Shown here: piece by piece, positions 25,889 to 35,896 of the stretch
Position numbering within the stretch: the first letter of the stretch is position 1
Layout of the letters: the number at the start of each line of letters is the position of its first letter
From: Gammaproteobacteria bacterium HGW-Gammaproteobacteria-11
Lineage (GTDB): Bacteria; Pseudomonadota; Gammaproteobacteria; Pseudomonadales; Pseudomonadaceae
Assembly: GCA_002840055.1 (NCBI GenBank)
Contig: PGZJ01000006.1
Coordinates: forward strand, 1 to 64,000
DNA length: 64,000 nt
Reading direction: 5' to 3'
Translations under genes and position numbers: made by a program
The notes under the pieces: generated by a model
The model's input: the letters and a program-made list of their open reading frames with translations, nothing else
Databases searched by the model: none
What the model was told of the DNA's origin: nothing

Positions 25889-27569
25889 GTGGCTGCTGGA
25901 CGCTGGCGCTGCCTAGCCCGCGGGGGTCGCTGGCGGCGCTGAGTTCGCCACTGGCCTTGTCCCAGTGCAGCACCTGCATATCGCCATAATCCCGACCGAC
26001 CGCCTCAATCCGATGCCCCAGCGCTTTCAGCGCGGCTGTGTGCTCGGGGCTGAAGGCCTGTTCCTCGACCTGGATATGATCGGGCAGGTACTGATGGTGA
26101 AAGCGCGGCCGGCTGACCCAGGCTTCCGGCGGCTGGCCACGCAGCGCCTCCAGACTGGCCAGTAGAACCATGCTGATAATGCGGCTGCCGCCGGGTGTGC
26201 CAAGCACCGCCAGTTGGCTGTCACTCTCCAGCATGGTCGGCGTCATGCTCGACAGCGGCCGTTTGCCCGGTGCCACGGCATTGGCTTCGCTGCCGCGCAG
26301 CTCGTAACTGTTGGCGCCCTGCGGGTCGGTGGCAAAGTCATCCATTTCATTGTTCAGCAGAATGCCGGTGCCGGGCACGGTAAAGGCCGCGCCAAAAGGC
26401 AGATTGATGCTCAGGGTGGCCGAGACGGCATTGCCGTCGCTGTCCATCAGCGAAAAGTGCGTGGTATTGGTGCCTTCACTGAAGGGCGCAGGAGGCCCGA
26501 GTTCGGTACTCGGCGTGGCGCGCTCAGGATCAATACTCGAGGCCAGGCTGATGGCGTGTTGCGGCGATGTCAGCCGGTCAACCGGCACAGCATGAAAATC
26601 GCTGTCACCCAGCAGCAGGCGATCGCGGTAACTGCGGCGCATCAGCTCCACCAGCTGATGGGTCTGCGCCACGCTGCCGTGGGCTTGCGCGGGCAAGTGT
26701 TCCAGTCCTTGCAGTACCGTGGCCAAGAGGATGCCGCCGGCCGAGGGCAGGGGCGCGGTGATGACCTGCATGCCCTGGCTTTGAAAGCGAATCGGCTCGC
26801 GGCGTATGACCCGGTAATTATCCAGGTCGGCCTGCTGCCAGACGCCTCCGGCAGCCTGCACGCCAGACAGCAATTGCTCAGCAACCGGTCCGGTATAAAA
26901 GCCCTCACGGCCCTCAGTGGCCAAACGCCGTAACGTCTGTGCCAACTCTGGTTGTTGAATCAGGGTGCCTTCAGCGGGCATCTGCCCCTCACGCAGAAAC
27001 AGCCGGGCAGTCTCATGATCAGCTTGCATCGCTGCAAGCCGGAACTGACCGAATGCCCGGTAGCGTGAGGTAACGGCAAAACCCTGCTCGGCGGCCTCTA
27101 TGGCCGGTTGCAGGCTCCGGGATAACGGCAGTCGGCCGTGCTCATTGGCCAGCATGACCAGCGCTGCCGGTAAGCCGGGAATCCCGGCGGCACGCGGGCC
27201 ATTGATTGCCGGATCGCGCTGGAACTGGCCGTTTTCATCCTGATAAAACGCTCGGTCAGCAGCCAGGGGTGCGGTTTCCCGGGCATCCAGAAAGTGATAC
27301 TGCGGCTTGTCTGGCTGGGCCTCGCGCAACAAAAAGAAGCCGCCACCGCCGAGTCCCGAGCCGTAGGGCTCGACAACACCCAGGGTGGCAGCGACGGCAA
27401 TCGCGGCATCGAAGGCATTGCCGCCCTGATCAAGGATGCGGTGACCGGCAGCGGTGGCTACCGGGTGGGCGCTGGCGACGGCCTGCGAACCGGGTTCGGC
27501 GGCCTGTACTGCACTATTCAGCAGCAGGGCTGCCAGCAGTATCAGGGCGGTGCCGCGCCGGATAGACAT
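25875..27569 (-). CDS. ggt: gamma-glutamyltransferase
   Basis: Periplasmic glutathione-degrading Ntn hydrolase (564 aa), made as a proenzyme that cleaves itself into two subunits. Signal peptide: MSIRRGTALILLAALLLNSAVQAAE. The nucleophile Thr lies in GTNTTHFSLMDSDGNAVS (about 372-389), preceded by the large-subunit motifs DAAIAVAATLGVVEPYGSGLGGGGF. Start: ATG at 27569, where the signal peptide begins; the reading frame stays open upstream to 27725 but runs over the ferredoxin gene. It follows the ferredoxin gene by 4 bp on the same strand. Its 3' end overlaps the phosphate transporter gene. Confidence 0.95.
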   Translation of the reverse strand: MSIRRGTALILLAALLLNSAVQAAEPGSQAVASAHPVATAAGHRILDQGGNAFDAAIAVAATLGVVEPYGSGLGGGGFFLLREAQPDKPQYHFLDARETAPLAADRAFYQDENGQFQRDPAINGPRAAGIPGLPAALVMLANEHGRLPLSRSLQPAIEAAEQGFAVTSRYRAFGQFRLAAMQADHETARLFLREGQMPAEGTLIQQPELAQTLRRLATEGREGFYTGPVAEQLLSGVQAAGGVWQQADLDNYRVIRREPIRFQSQGMQVITAPLPSAGGILLATVLQGLEHLPAQAHGSVAQTHQLVELMRRSYRDRLLLGDSDFHAVPVDRLTSPQHAISLASSIDPERATPSTELGPPAPFSEGTNTTHFSLMDSDGNAVSATLSINLPFGAAFTVPGTGILLNNEMDDFATDPQGANSYELRGSEANAVAPGKRPLSSMTPTMLESDSQLAVLGTPGGSRIISMVLLASLEALRGQPPEAWVSRPRFHHQYLPDHIQVEEQAFSPEHTAALKALGHRIEAVGRDYGDMQVLHWDKASGELSAASDPRGLGSASVQQPLKAR

Positions 27570-27573
27570 GGCG

Positions 27574-28413
<840 letters not shown>

Positions 28414-28425
28414 TTATTGCCGGGT

Positions 28426-30012
28426 TCAGCCGAGTTCGCTGGCCAGTTGGGTGGCCATTTTCGATACCAGACCATAGATCGACAGCTGCGGATTGGCGCC
28501 AATACTGGTCGGGAACAGTGAGCCGTCAAAGATCGACAGGTTAGCCAGATGATGGTGACGACCCTGGCTGTTGGTCACCGCCTGCTGCGGGTCTTCGCCC
28601 ATGGCGCAGCCGCCCATTACGTGGGCACTGGCCAGGCGCACATCATAGATGGCGTAGCGCAGACCCTCGACCTGCTCGCGGTACTCCGCCCAGCTACGAC
28701 TCAGGCGACCCTGGCTGTGGGTTGGCATCACCGCACTGGCCCCAGCGGCGAACTGGATTTCGCCCATCGCCAGCCAGGCGCGGCGGGCGCCATCCCAGAT
28801 GTAATCGTTGAGCGGGTAGTCGAGCAGCGGCGTACCGTCCTCGCGCAGGCTGACGCTGCCACCCTGGCTTTGCTCGTCAAAGCCATCGCGCATCAGCGCA
28901 ATCAGCACATTGCTCTGCGCCAGCTTCTGCATGCGCTCCAGGTGTTCCTGACCGTGACTGCCGAGCAGTGCCGAGGTAAGGCTCGGCTGCATGGGTGGCA
29001 CTTCCAGTTTGAAACCGATCGGGCCGGTCACGCTGTCCCACTGGAAGTGGTCGGAATAGATCGACTGCGGCGCGCCGTAGAAGCCATTGATAGCCTTGTC
29101 ATACTGCGCCAGGCTGAAATTCACCGGGTGCAGAAAGGTGCGTTTGCCGATCCGTTCATGCGGATCCGGCACCTTGGAGCGCAGCAGTAACGCCGGGCTG
29201 TTCATGGCACCGCCAGCCAGCACGATATGCCGACCACGCAGCCGCAGGCGCTGACCGTTGGCCTGATTGAGCTGCGAGTTCATGCCGCGGCAGATGACCT
29301 CGGTGACCCGATCGCCTTCGATCACCAGCTGCTCGGCCCGCGCCTTGTGAATCAGGATGGCACCCTTTTCCAGTGCCGCCGGCAGGGTTGTGACCAGCAT
29401 CGACTGCTTGGCGTTGGTCGGGCAGCCGGTGCCGCAGTAGCCCAGATTCCAGCAGCCGCGGACGTTGCGTGGAATCACTGCCCAGTGCCAACCCAGCGCC
29501 TCGCAGCCTTCGCGGATGATGTCGTTGTTGGCATTCGGTGGCACGGCCCAGGGCGCGACGCCAAGGCGTTCCTCCATACGCGCAAACCAGGGCGCCATGG
29601 TGTCCTTGTCCAGTCCCTGCACGCCATGCACCTCGGCCCAATGCGCCAGGGTCTGGTCCGGGGTGCGAAAGCTGCTGGTCCAGTTGACCGTGGTGGTGCC
29701 GCCCACGGTACGGCCTTGCAGAATGCCGATACCGGCATCCTTGGTCGCCCGCGCGGAGCCCTCCTGATACAGCTCGGCGTAGGCCTTGGCTTCGTCGTTC
29801 TTGAAGTCGCTGGAGGTTTTCAGTGAGCCTTCTTCGACCAGCAGGACCTTGAGGCCGGCATTGGCAAGGATCTCGGCACTGGTGCCGCCACCAGCACCGG
29901 TGCCGATGATCACCACATCGGCTTCAAATGTCTGCTCGCTGTCAAATTCACTGGCATCCAGCACCTGCCAGCCACGGGCCATGCCTTGTATAAACAGATC
30001 GGGGACGGGCAT
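28426..30012 (-). CDS. GMC-family FAD oxidoreductase (choline dehydrogenase-like)
   Basis: Flavin alcohol dehydrogenase or oxidase of the GMC family (528 aa). The dinucleotide motif VVIIGTGAGGGTSAEILANA lies at about 33-52, QGRTVGGTTTVNW near 99, and the C-terminal catalytic region contains SAHVMGGCAMGED and the final SIGANPQLSIYGL. No export signal of its own is visible. It is encoded directly downstream of a Tat-signal protein and a coniferyl aldehyde dehydrogenase-like gene on the same strand. Together they suggest oxidation of a bulky or long-chain alcohol to aldehyde and acid. Substrate not determined. Confidence 0.9.
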   Translation of the reverse strand: MPVPDLFIQGMARGWQVLDASEFDSEQTFEADVVIIGTGAGGGTSAEILANAGLKVLLVEEGSLKTSSDFKNDEAKAYAELYQEGSARATKDAGIGILQGRTVGGTTTVNWTSSFRTPDQTLAHWAEVHGVQGLDKDTMAPWFARMEERLGVAPWAVPPNANNDIIREGCEALGWHWAVIPRNVRGCWNLGYCGTGCPTNAKQSMLVTTLPAALEKGAILIHKARAEQLVIEGDRVTEVICRGMNSQLNQANGQRLRLRGRHIVLAGGAMNSPALLLRSKVPDPHERIGKRTFLHPVNFSLAQYDKAINGFYGAPQSIYSDHFQWDSVTGPIGFKLEVPPMQPSLTSALLGSHGQEHLERMQKLAQSNVLIALMRDGFDEQSQGGSVSLREDGTPLLDYPLNDYIWDGARRAWLAMGEIQFAAGASAVMPTHSQGRLSRSWAEYREQVEGLRYAIYDVRLASAHVMGGCAMGEDPQQAVTNSQGRHHHLANLSIFDGSLFPTSIGANPQLSIYGLVSKMATQLASELG

Positions 30013-30036
30013 TCGGGTTACCTTTGGCTATGGGGG

Positions 30037-30573
30037 TCAGATGGCGGGCGGGCCGGGGTAACCGGCAGCGTCCCAGGAGGCAGGCGTGGCGTACCAGGCC
30101 ATCAGCAGCAGTTGTGTCAGGGCGCTGTGACCCTGGCGCAGCATGTCCAGACGACTGTCACGCCAGCGTTGCAAAAAGGCCAGTACCTGGGCGCTACTGG
30201 CTGTTTCCCAGCTGCCCCAGATGCCGGTCAGAGGGCCACGGGTGATAGCCATGGCCAGCATATCGAGCAGTTCATGCACGTTCTTTTGCACGGCGGTCGA
30301 AGCCCAGCCCAGGGTGGTATCCAACTGGCGTATGGCGTTCTGCAGGTTGGCCGGATCATTCAGCGCCGGGTGGGGGCCGACCAGAACCGGCATGATGGCG
30401 GCGATAATCGGCAGATCGGTGTCGCGCAGTACCAGCATGTCGCGGCCGGGCTGGCTGCTGCTACAGCCGCTGAGCGTGGCGGTTACGCCCACGGTGCTCA
30501 ATGCGAGGCTGGCGCCGAGGCTCAGTTTGAGCAACTCACGGCGGCTGAGTTGGGCAGAGGTGATGGCAGGCAT
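30037..30573 (-). CDS. Tat-exported small protein partnered with GMC oxidoreductase
   Basis: A 178-residue protein with a twin-arginine signal: SRRELLKLSLGASLALSTVG (about 9-28), followed by a Cys in LSGCSSS that could be a lipidation site. The remainder is helical with no cofactor motif. Position directly before a GMC gene resembles gluconate 2-dehydrogenase subunit 3-type partners, which are carried to the periplasm by Tat together with the flavoprotein; that assignment is inference. Start: ATG at 30573; a longer reading to 30651 lacks the signal at its N-terminus and overlaps calB. Confidence 0.7.
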   Translation of the reverse strand: MPAITSAQLSRRELLKLSLGASLALSTVGVTATLSGCSSSQPGRDMLVLRDTDLPIIAAIMPVLVGPHPALNDPANLQNAIRQLDTTLGWASTAVQKNVHELLDMLAMAITRGPLTGIWGSWETASSAQVLAFLQRWRDSRLDMLRQGHSALTQLLLMAWYATPASWDAAGYPGPPAI

Positions 30574-30604
30574 GTGTAGCCCCTGGCTGAAAATGGATAG
30601 TGGG

Positions 30605-32047
30605 TTAGCGAATAAACAGCTTGTAAACCAGCTTGAGCAACGTGCCGCCATAGGGTGGGTAAATCGGTCTGGCGCCGTTGAAGCGTTGCTTGATATACAC
30701 GCCCTTGGCCTTGCTGAAGGTCAGAAAACCCTCATGGCCATGGTAATGCCCCATCCCCGAGGGGCCGACGCCACCAAAGGGCATATCATCCTGGGCCACA
30801 TGCAGAATGGTGTCGTTGATGCACATGCCACCAGCATGGGTCTGTTCCATCAAACGCTGTTGTTCGGCCTTGTCATAACCGAAGTAGTAGAGCGCCAGCG
30901 GTCTCGGGCGTTCGGCGATGTAGTCCATGGCCTGCTCCAGGCTGTCGTAGGGAATGATCGGCAACAGCGGACCAAAGATTTCCTCGTGCATGATCTCCAT
31001 GCTGTCGTTGGTGCCAAGCAACAGGGTGGGAGCCAGAATACGGCTATTGCTCAGGTCTTCATCACGCGGATTCAGCACAATCACCTCGGCGCCCTTGTCG
31101 CGGGCATCCTGCAGCAGTGCGCTGATGCGCTGGTGCTGGCGCGGATTGATGATCTGGGTGTAGTCGGGGTTATCCGCCAGGCTTGGGTACAGGCGGGCAA
31201 ACTGCAGGGTCAGCGCCTCGACCAGTTCCGTGACGCGGGCGCGCGGGCACAGCACATAGTCCGGTGCCACACAGGTCTGACCGGCGTTCACGCCCTTGCC
31301 AAAGGCAATACGTTCGGCGGCATCGGCCATCGGCACATCGGCGGAGACAATCGCCGGGGACTTGCCGCCGAGCTCCAGGGTCACCGGCGTCAGGTTCTCG
31401 GCGGCGGCGCGCATGACATGCCGGCCAATGCCGGTTCCGCCGGTAAACAGCAGATGATCAAAGGGCAGACGCGAGAAAGCCACGCCAACGTCGGCTTCGC
31501 CGGTGATCACCGCGACCTGATCCTCGGGGAATACCTGGGCCAGCATGCGCTTGAACACCTCAGCGGTGGCCGGGGTGGACTCGCTCATCTTGATCAGCGC
31601 ACGGTTGCCAGCGGCCAGCGCACCGGTCAGCGGCCCCATGGCCAGGTACAAAGGGTAATTCCACGGCACGATGATGCCGACCACCCCCAGCGGCTGGTAA
31701 ATCACCCGCGCCTTGCCGGGCTGGAAGGCCATGCCGACGTGGCGCTTGGAGGGTTTCATCCAGCGCCGCAGGCGTTTGCTGACGTAATTGATGCCTTCGA
31801 TCGCCGGGAGAATTTCGGCCAGCCGGGTTTCATCCGCCGAGCGCCGGCCAAAATCGGCGCTGATGGCCTCGATCAGGGCCTGTTGATGGTCGAGCAGAGC
31901 CTGTTTAAGACTGGCAAGGGCGGCAATCCGGCTATTGGCATCCGGCATGGGCTGCCGGCGAAACGCCTGTTGTTGCAGGCTGAACAGCTCCTGCATACGA
32001 GAAATGGCGTCCTGCTGGACCTGCATGTAGGCAATATCGGCTACCAT
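30605..32047 (-). CDS. calB: coniferyl aldehyde dehydrogenase-like
   Basis: NAD(P)-dependent aldehyde dehydrogenase (480 aa) of the type named coniferyl aldehyde dehydrogenase in pseudomonads. The active-site Cys lies in FGKGVNAGQTCVAPDYVL (about 240-257) and the catalytic Glu in TLELGGKSPAIV (about 208-219). NYPLYLAMGPLTGALAAGNRALIK gives the substrate/cofactor channel. A hydrophobic C-terminus (GGTLLKLVYKLFIR) resembles membrane-anchored fatty-aldehyde forms, so a fatty or terpenoid aldehyde is as plausible as coniferyl aldehyde. First gene of the calB-Tat protein-GMC operon, divergent from a tetR gene with a palindrome between. Confidence 0.88.
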   Translation of the reverse strand: MVADIAYMQVQQDAISRMQELFSLQQQAFRRQPMPDANSRIAALASLKQALLDHQQALIEAISADFGRRSADETRLAEILPAIEGINYVSKRLRRWMKPSKRHVGMAFQPGKARVIYQPLGVVGIIVPWNYPLYLAMGPLTGALAAGNRALIKMSESTPATAEVFKRMLAQVFPEDQVAVITGEADVGVAFSRLPFDHLLFTGGTGIGRHVMRAAAENLTPVTLELGGKSPAIVSADVPMADAAERIAFGKGVNAGQTCVAPDYVLCPRARVTELVEALTLQFARLYPSLADNPDYTQIINPRQHQRISALLQDARDKGAEVIVLNPRDEDLSNSRILAPTLLLGTNDSMEIMHEEIFGPLLPIIPYDSLEQAMDYIAERPRPLALYYFGYDKAEQQRLMEQTHAGGMCINDTILHVAQDDMPFGGVGPSGMGHYHGHEGFLTFSKAKGVYIKQRFNGARPIYPPYGGTLLKLVYKLFIR

Positions 32048-32101
32048 GGGAACCTCTTGGGCAGGATTGCATCAACCCTGTTATTAGAATTAACGGTATT
32101 T

Positions 32102-32119
32102 TTAGAGTAATTGCTCTAA
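32102..32119. promoter_or_regulatory. TetR operator candidate
   Basis: TTAGAG-TAATTG-CTCTAA, perfect 6-bp arms, lies between the divergent calB and tetR genes, 55 bp from the calB start. The typical arrangement suggests that the TetR protein represses calB and itself. Confidence 0.5.
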
Positions 32120-32182
32120 GCTGTCAAATATGACTTTGTATCAGCCGGACTGGCTGACTGACCTGGGTGATGGAATCTGTAG

Positions 32183-32830
32183 ATGAAAACCCGCGACCGC
32201 ATACTTCAGACCAGCCTGCAGCTGTTCAACCAGCAGGGTGAACGCCTGGTGACCACCAACCACATTGCCCAGGCCCTGGGCATGTCGCCTGGCAATCTGT
32301 ATTACCACTTTCGCAACAAGCAGCAGATCATTGCCGAGCTGTTCAGCCAGTATCAGGCCCTGGTCGATGGTTTTTTGCGGGTGCCCGAAGGCCGTGCCCT
32401 GGAAGTGGCGGACAAGACCATGTACCTGGAGTCGATTTTCAAGAGCCTCTGGGAGTTTCGCTTTCTGCACCGGGATCTGGAGCACCTGCTCAATAGCGAC
32501 GCGCAACTGGCCGAGCGTTACAAGGCGTTTTCACGCCGCTGCGTGCAGAGCGGTCAGGCGATTTATCAGGGTATGATCGATGTCGGTATGCTCTGCGCCG
32601 ATCGCACCAATGCCCAGGCGCTGGCGGTCAACAGCTGGTTGTTGATGACCGGTTGGGTAGGCTTTCTCTGTACCAGCGTGCTGGACGATGAACAGCCCGA
32701 GCTGACCCCCGAGCTGCTGCGCCGGGGTGTCTATCAGGTGTTGTCGCAGGAAACCGGTCTGCTCACCGAGGGTGTGCGCAGCGAGGTCGAAAGCATGCTG
32801 CAGAGTTACTACGTACCGCTCAAGGTCTGA
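32183..32830 (+). CDS. TetR-family regulator
   Basis: DNA-binding repressor (215 aa). The N-terminal helix-turn-helix (about 18-50) reads VTTNHIAQALGMSPGNLYYHFRNK, a typical TetR recognition helix, followed by a variable ligand-binding domain. Divergent from the calB-GMC operon, whose aldehyde or alcohol substrate could be the ligand (inference). The coding end overlaps the convergent yheT-like gene by 22 bp. Confidence 0.92.
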   Translation: MKTRDRILQTSLQLFNQQGERLVTTNHIAQALGMSPGNLYYHFRNKQQIIAELFSQYQALVDGFLRVPEGRALEVADKTMYLESIFKSLWEFRFLHRDLEHLLNSDAQLAERYKAFSRRCVQSGQAIYQGMIDVGMLCADRTNAQALAVNSWLLMTGWVGFLCTSVLDDEQPELTPELLRRGVYQVLSQETGLLTEGVRSEVESMLQSYYVPLKV

Positions 32831-33798
32831 GCCAGCCAAGCGGGCAGGCGGCGTTCCAGATAGTAGCCCGGGCGCCAGGGTGGCCCCTCGATAAAGCCGA
32901 CGTGACCGCCACCGGTAAACAGCTCCATCTGCGTGCTGGCCGACAGCTCCTGACGCTCAGGCACGCTGTGCGGGTAGACGAAGGGATCGTTCAGCGCCTG
33001 CACCAGCAGTGTCGGCACGCGGATGGCGCCGAGGAAGAAGCGGCTGCTGCAGCGCCGGTAGTAATCCTCGGCACTGGCAAAGCCATGCAGTGGTGCGGTC
33101 ACCCGCTCATCAAAATCCCAGAATGAGTCCATGCCTTCCAGCGTGCCCAGGGCATCCAGTCGTGCCTGCTCGGCGTGTTGACCCTGATGCGCAAACAAGC
33201 GCCGCTTGTTGACCACATAGGCCAGCAGATCGCGCATGAAGCGCGCCTGATAGACCCGCGAAAATCCGACCTTGATACGGTCTGCGCACTGATCCAGGCG
33301 AAAGGGCACCGAAACCGCCGCGGCAGCCCGCAGCGGGCAATCAGCTGCGGTTTCGCCCAGGTATTTGAGCAACACATTGCCGCCCAGCGAGTAACCAATG
33401 GCGGCAAAGGGTCGTTCCGGTTGGGCGGCGTGCAGCTGGGCCACCACCTCGGCCAGATCTTCGCTGGCGCCGGAATGATAGCCGCGCGCGCGCTGGTTGG
33501 GCTCGCCGGAGCAGCCGCGCCAGTTGACCGCCACGCTTTGCCAACCCTGGTTTGCCAAGGCCTGCTGTTGGCCGAGGATATACAGTGATGAGCTGCTACC
33601 GGTCAGGCCATGCAGCAGGATCACACAGGGCGTAGCCGGGTTGTCCGGGCCGTACCAGTCCAGATCCAGAAAGTCGCCATCACTCAGGGTCAGGCGCTGG
33701 CGCCGCCGTTCTAGCCTGGGTGGGCGTCGCAGCAACGGGCTGAACAGGGTTGGCAAATGCCCGCCCGGCAACCATGCAGCCGGCCGAAATGCTGTCAT
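32809..33798 (-). CDS. alpha/beta hydrolase, YheT family
   Basis: Serine hydrolase of the YheT/ABHD family (329 aa). The nucleophile elbow is AAIGYSLGGNVLLKYLGE (about 137-154), an oxyanion motif PCVILLHGLTGSSSS lies near 56-70, and a terminal His lies in TGGGHVGFIEG. Physiological substrate unknown; the family includes esterases. It starts 4 bp inside the end of rsmD (coding overlap), so it is translationally coupled to it. Confidence 0.92.
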   Translation of the reverse strand: MTAFRPAAWLPGGHLPTLFSPLLRRPPRLERRRQRLTLSDGDFLDLDWYGPDNPATPCVILLHGLTGSSSSLYILGQQQALANQGWQSVAVNWRGCSGEPNQRARGYHSGASEDLAEVVAQLHAAQPERPFAAIGYSLGGNVLLKYLGETAADCPLRAAAAVSVPFRLDQCADRIKVGFSRVYQARFMRDLLAYVVNKRRLFAHQGQHAEQARLDALGTLEGMDSFWDFDERVTAPLHGFASAEDYYRRCSSRFFLGAIRVPTLLVQALNDPFVYPHSVPERQELSASTQMELFTGGGHVGFIEGPPWRPGYYLERRLPAWLAQTLSGT

Positions 33799-34382
33799 GC
33801 CTGACGTTGCCAGAGGCTGTACCAGACCTGACCGGCACGCTTTTCCCGGTGCAGAGTCCAGTTGGCCGGGCGTGCCAGCTGGCTGGCCGAGGATTCACTC
33901 TCGACATAGATCCAGGCCCGCGGCTTCAGCCAGCCATTGGCCTCCAGTGCTGCGCAGGCAGGTTCAAGCAGAGACTGATGAAAGGGCGGGTCAAGAAACA
34001 CCAGATCAAAGGCCTGCTCGGGCGCCAGTGCCAGTAGCCCCAGGGCATCCTGCTGGCGCACCTCGCCACGCGCACAGTCCAGACTCTGCAGGTGCCCGCG
34101 CAGGGTCGTCACCACCTCACGGCTGGTATCGCAGGCCAGTGCATAGGCGGCGCCGCGTGACAGCGCTTCGAGTGTCAGTGCGCCGCTGCCGGCAAAGGGA
34201 TCCAGGCAACGTGCCCCTTCAACCTGGCCACTGAGCCAGTTGAACAGGGTCTCGCGCACCCGGTCCGGGGTCGGCCGCAAGCCCGGTTGTTCGGTAAAGG
34301 TAAAGCGCCGACTGCGCCACTCGCCGGCAATGATGCGCAGCTGGCTGGGGGCGGCTTTGGCTTTGCTGCCGAGTTTGCTCAT
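33795..34382 (-). CDS. rsmD: 16S rRNA (guanine966-N2)-methyltransferase
   Basis: AdoMet-dependent rRNA methyltransferase (195 aa). It starts with the RsmD-type RIIAGEWRSRRFTF, has RPTPDRVRETLFNWL (about 36-50), the AdoMet motif CLDPFAGSGALTLEALSRGA and the catalytic DPPF in FDLVFLDPPFHQS. It overlaps both neighbours by 4 bp: the M16 peptidase gene upstream and the hydrolase gene downstream. Confidence 0.97.
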   Translation of the reverse strand: MSKLGSKAKAAPSQLRIIAGEWRSRRFTFTEQPGLRPTPDRVRETLFNWLSGQVEGARCLDPFAGSGALTLEALSRGAAYALACDTSREVVTTLRGHLQSLDCARGEVRQQDALGLLALAPEQAFDLVFLDPPFHQSLLEPACAALEANGWLKPRAWIYVESESSASQLARPANWTLHREKRAGQVWYSLWQRQA

Positions 34383-35896
34383 GCTTCCGGCTCCGCAGCT
34401 GCAGCCGCATCCTCGGTCTCCGGCACTTCCTCTACGGGCGTCGGACCGACGGTAACGACGACGCGCTGGTCTGCCGGCAAGCGTCGGGCAAAGGCGTCGC
34501 GGATCTGCTCGGCACTGAGCTTCTCGACCTGATCGAGAAACAGCTGCAGATGGTTCAATGGCAAGTTATAGAAGCCGATCATCCCCAGTTGGCTGACGAT
34601 CGCGCTGTTGCTGGCGGTCGACAGCGGGAACTCACCGAGAATCTGGCGCTTGCTGCGGATCAGCTCGGTGTCGGTGGGGCCGTTGGCGATAAACTCATCC
34701 AGCACCTGATTGATCACCTCCAGCGCCAGCGGCACCTGGTCGCTGCGCGTCTGCATGCTGATCATGTAGGGGCCGGTGGCCTGCATCGGCACCAGGCTGC
34801 TGCTGACCGAGTAGGACAGGCCGCGCTTTTCCCGAATCTCTTCCATCAGGCGTGAGCCAAAGCCCGAGCCGCCGAGAATCTGGTTGCCGACAAAGAGTGC
34901 GGTGTAATCATCATCGTGGCGATTGATGCCATGCTGACCCAAGAGGATATGGGTCTGCTGCGAGTTGAACTCGACATGCACATGCTGCGCTTCCAGCGCT
35001 GCCGGGGCGACTACCTCGGGTGCCGCCGGGCCTGCTGGCAACTGCCGGGACAGCCGCGCAGCGATACGCTCGGCCTGCTGGCGGTCAATATCGCCAACCA
35101 TGGCAATTACCGCATTCCCGGCGCTGTAATGGCGCTGGTGGAAAGCACGCAGGGCATCGGGGCTCAGGTTCTGCAGGGTGTCGGGCTGGCCCTGTGGCAG
35201 GCTGCCGTACGGGTGCTGTGGATAGAGCGCTGACCAGAAGGCTTCGCTGCCCAGTGCGCCGGGGTTCTGCAGGCGGAACTGCAGGCTGGCAAGCATCTGG
35301 TTGCGCAGACGCTCAAAGGCGTCGGCGGGGAAGTCCGGTTTGCTGATGACCTGGGTAAACAGGCCCAGGGCCGAATCAAGCTTGTCACTGGCGGTCAAAC
35401 TGCGCAGGCCGACCAGTGCCATGTCCCGATGTGAACTGTTGCTGAATTCGGCGCCCAACTGCTCGAAACCGGCGGCAATCTCACCGGCATCCTTGCCGCC
35501 AGCGCCTTCATTGAGCATGGCATTGGTCATGCTGGCCAGACCGCTGTTGTCGCCGTCGCGGCTGGCACCGGCGGCAAACAGCAGTTGCAGGTCGAGCATC
35601 GGGACTTCGGCGGCTTGCATGAAGTACACCCGCGCGCCTTCTTCCGTGACCCAGTGCTGCAGGTCCAGAGTACGGCGGGCCGGTGCCTTGTCCAGATCAA
35701 TCTGCTGCAAGGCGGTCAGCGGTGGCAGCGGGATCAGTTCGTTGTGATTGTCGACAGCCGGTGTGCTGATGACCTCGGCTGGGGCTTCCGGAGTCTTGCG
35801 GTTATCGCTGGTCTTGTTCAGCAGCACGCCGATGATCAGTGCCAGTACCGCCAGGGCAGCCAGCCAGCGCAGGGGCGACAGGGGTTTGGCGGACAT
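34379..35896 (-). CDS. M16-family peptidase-like protein lacking the zinc site
   Basis: Insulinase/pitrilysin-fold protein (505 aa) with an N-terminal membrane anchor or uncleaved signal (LRWLAALAVLALIIGVLL, about 9-26). It aligns with M16 domains (FAAGASRDGDNSGLASMTNAMLNEGA) but carries no HXXEH zinc motif at the place where it should be, so it is likely the non-catalytic partner. Its upstream neighbour has the motif. Such active/inactive pairs form periplasmic processing proteases in proteobacteria. Coding ends touch by 1 bp upstream and overlap rsmD by 4 bp. Confidence 0.92.
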   Translation of the reverse strand: MSAKPLSPLRWLAALAVLALIIGVLLNKTSDNRKTPEAPAEVISTPAVDNHNELIPLPPLTALQQIDLDKAPARRTLDLQHWVTEEGARVYFMQAAEVPMLDLQLLFAAGASRDGDNSGLASMTNAMLNEGAGGKDAGEIAAGFEQLGAEFSNSSHRDMALVGLRSLTASDKLDSALGLFTQVISKPDFPADAFERLRNQMLASLQFRLQNPGALGSEAFWSALYPQHPYGSLPQGQPDTLQNLSPDALRAFHQRHYSAGNAVIAMVGDIDRQQAERIAARLSRQLPAGPAAPEVVAPAALEAQHVHVEFNSQQTHILLGQHGINRHDDDYTALFVGNQILGGSGFGSRLMEEIREKRGLSYSVSSSLVPMQATGPYMISMQTRSDQVPLALEVINQVLDEFIANGPTDTELIRSKRQILGEFPLSTASNSAIVSQLGMIGFYNLPLNHLQLFLDQVEKLSAEQIRDAFARRLPADQRVVVTVGPTPVEEVPETEDAAAAAEPEA

